Positions 6,105-7,665 of a stretch of DNA of 7,665 bases are shown here, in pieces; position 1 is the first letter of the stretch, and every line of letters starts with the position of its first letter. Source of the stretch: Clostridiales bacterium (GTDB taxonomy: Bacteria; Bacillota; Clostridia; Lachnospirales; Lachnospiraceae); NCBI GenBank assembly GCA_019423835.1, contig JAHZAR010000031.1:1-7665 (forward strand), given 5' to 3'. Position numbers and translations under genes: made by a program. The notes beneath the pieces were generated by a model. The model was given only the letters and a program-made list of their open reading frames with translations. It had not been told where the DNA came from and searched no databases.

Positions 6105-7665
6105 TATAGAAGAGGAACTGAAGAAGCTTCCGGCTCAGCCGGGAGTTTACATTATGCATGACGACAAGGATGAGATTATCTATGTGGGAAAGGCGATCAG
6201 TCTGAAAAACAGGGTGCGCCAGTATTTCCAGAGCAGCAGGAACAAGACGGCGAAGATCGAGAAGATGGTTTCCCGGATCGCCAGATTTGAGTACATCCTG
6301 ACGGACTCAGAGCTGGAGGCTCTCGTATTGGAATGCAATCTGATCAAGGAGCACAGGCCGAAATACAATACGATGCTCAAGGACGACAAGACGTATCCCT
6401 ACATTAAGGTGACAGTTTCGGAGGCTTTCCCCAGAATTCTGTTTTCCAGGACGATGAAAAAGGATAAAAACAAGTATTTTGGACCCTTCACCAGCTCCGG
6501 GGCAGTGAAGGATATGATTGATCTCCTCCATAAGATTTACCGGATCAGGACGTGTTCCAGAAACCTGCCGAAGGATATTGGAAAAGACAGGCCCTGCCTT
6601 TATTACCATATCAGGCAGTGCGACGGGCCCTGCCAGGGATATATCTCCCAGGAGGATTATCAGAAGCAGATTAAAGAGGTTCTGGATTTTCTGAGCGGAA
6701 AATACGATCCGGTGACAAAGCTCCTGACAGACCGGATGTATGCGGCCTCTGAGGAGATGGAGTTTGAGAAGGCCGCGGAATACCGGGATCTGCTGAAAAG
6801 TGTGCGCCAGATTGCCCAGAAGCAGAAGATCACAAGCCAGAGCATGGATGACCGGGATATTATCGCCATGGCCAAGGATGAGCGGGATGTGGTGGTACAG
6901 GTATTCTTTGTCAGGGACGGAAGGCTTATTGGCAGAGAGCATTTTCATGTGGAGGCGGGGACCGCGGAGACAAACAGCCAGATTTTAAACGGCTTTGTCA
7001 AGCAGTTCTATGCAGGGACGCCCTTTGTACCCCATGAGATCTGGTGCCAGGAGGAACTGGAGGATGCAGAGGTAATCTCCAGCTTTTTAAGCGGCAGAAG
7101 AGGGCAGAAGGTGAAAATCCTCGTTCCCAAGAAGGGGGAGAAGGAGAAGCTGGTGGAACTTGCGAAGAAGAACGCGAAGCTTGTGCTTGACCAGGATAAG
7201 GAGAAAATCAAGAGGGAGGAGCTGCGCACGACAGGGGCCATGAACCAGATAGGAGGGCTGATCGGGCTTTCCAGGGTGAGGCGGATTGAGGCCTATGATA
7301 TTTCCAATATCAGCGGTTTTGAGTCAGTGGGCTCTATGATTGTCTATGAGGATGGAAGGCCAAAGAGGAACGATTACAGAAAATTCCGCATTAAGACGGT
7401 CCAGGGACCTAATGATTACGCGTCGATGAGAGAGGTTCTCACCAGGAGATTTTCCCACGGACTTCTTGAGCGGGAGGAAATCCTGGAGGGGGGCGGAGAT
7501 CTCGCTATGGGGAGCTTTACCCGTTTTCCGGATCTGATTATGATGGACGGAGGCAGAGGGCAGGTCAATATTGCCCTGGAGGTGCTTCAGGAGCTTGGAA
7601 TCTCCATTCCTGTCTGCGGCATGGTGAAGGATGACAGCCACAGAACCAGGGGGCTATACTATGAC
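6097..7665 (+). CDS. uvrC: UvrABC excision nuclease subunit C (3'-partial)
   Basis: Nucleotide excision repair endonuclease that, with UvrB on damaged DNA, makes the 3' and then the 5' incision. The frame stays open for 523 codons to the right edge; UvrC is usually about 600 residues. Visible order: GIY-YIG nuclease with GVY 16-18, YVG 29-31, Arg39 and the Glu of EALVLE (79), responsible for the 3' cut; a Cys-bearing segment (Cys167, 180, 188 region, CLYYHIRQCDGPC); UVR motif for UvrB contact about 206-240 (FEKAAEYRDLL); and the RNase H-like endonuclease domain from about 396, with AYDISNISG (Asp401) and MMDGGRGQVN (Asp484) supplying two of the catalytic acids for the 5' cut. KDDSHRTRG follows at 511-519. 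The catalytic His motif further on and the C-terminal helix-hairpin-helix DNA-binding region lie outside the window. A short extra segment, about 456-475, separates the two Asp motifs. It is the third gene of the apparent operon. Confidence 0.97.
   Translation, partial: MFNIEEELKKLPAQPGVYIMHDDKDEIIYVGKAISLKNRVRQYFQSSRNKTAKIEKMVSRIARFEYILTDSELEALVLECNLIKEHRPKYNTMLKDDKTYPYIKVTVSEAFPRILFSRTMKKDKNKYFGPFTSSGAVKDMIDLLHKIYRIRTCSRNLPKDIGKDRPCLYYHIRQCDGPCQGYISQEDYQKQIKEVLDFLSGKYDPVTKLLTDRMYAASEEMEFEKAAEYRDLLKSVRQIAQKQKITSQSMDDRDIIAMAKDERDVVVQVFFVRDGRLIGREHFHVEAGTAETNSQILNGFVKQFYAGTPFVPHEIWCQEELEDAEVISSFLSGRRGQKVKILVPKKGEKEKLVELAKKNAKLVLDQDKEKIKREELRTTGAMNQIGGLIGLSRVRRIEAYDISNISGFESVGSMIVYEDGRPKRNDYRKFRIKTVQGPNDYASMREVLTRRFSHGLLEREEILEGGGDLAMGSFTRFPDLIMMDGGRGQVNIALEVLQELGISIPVCGMVKDDSHRTRGLYYD

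Noticed and set aside
5059..6159. 366-codon minus-strand frame over the DUF1653 gene
   Set aside because: It is antisense to two recognised genes, Cys/Leu/Pro/Arg-rich with no domain look, and without a convincing ribosome binding site.
6307..6948. 213-codon minus-strand frame inside uvrC
   Set aside because: The plus strand encodes conserved UvrC throughout this stretch, so the antisense frame is a shadow.

Overview
The window looks like a piece of chromosome from an anaerobic Firmicute, most likely Lachnospiraceae (Clostridium cluster XIVa-like). That placement is inferred from protein flavour (FtsH, UPF0371/DUF1846, DUF4015 lipoprotein, DUF1653, UvrC), strong purine-rich Shine-Dalgarno sites and moderate GC coding DNA. 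No marker gene fixes the species. There are five substantial genes, two of them cut by the window edges. No RNA gene, insertion sequence, phage gene or CRISPR array is visible.

Layout: (1) 1-2123, plus strand: the AAA+/zinc membrane protease FtsH, missing only its extreme N-terminus. (2) 2127-2190: a long two-part hairpin flanked by A-tracts and T-tracts, which can act as a terminator in both directions between convergent genes. (3) 2230-3711, minus strand: a complete UPF0371/DUF1846 protein of unknown function with a P-loop-like GPGSGK motif. A 512-codon open frame lies antisense to it and is judged a shadow. (4) 3712-3990: a 279-bp divergent intergenic region with a probable minus-strand promoter, a set of direct and inverted repeats in the presumed UPF0371 leader, and an extended -10 promoter on the plus strand with a perfect inverted repeat just upstream. 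(5) 3991 to the right edge, plus strand: an apparent operon of a surface lipoprotein with a DUF4015 glycoside-hydrolase-like barrel, a DUF1653 protein with an unassigned C-terminal region, and uvrC (first 523 codons). Between the last two genes a 16-codon ORF bridges the DUF1653 stop and the uvrC start.

How the genes work together: FtsH (membrane protein quality control) and UPF0371 are separately transcribed and convergent. The lipoprotein, DUF1653 gene and uvrC have short gaps (18 and 39 nt), no visible terminator between them and one recognisable promoter, so uvrC may be co-transcribed with two poorly characterised genes. No defence, mobile or biosynthetic system is evident. The points most worth checking are the DUF1653 C-terminal region, the 16-codon bridge ORF, the repeat cluster ahead of the UPF0371 gene, and the operator-like palindrome at the lipoprotein promoter.
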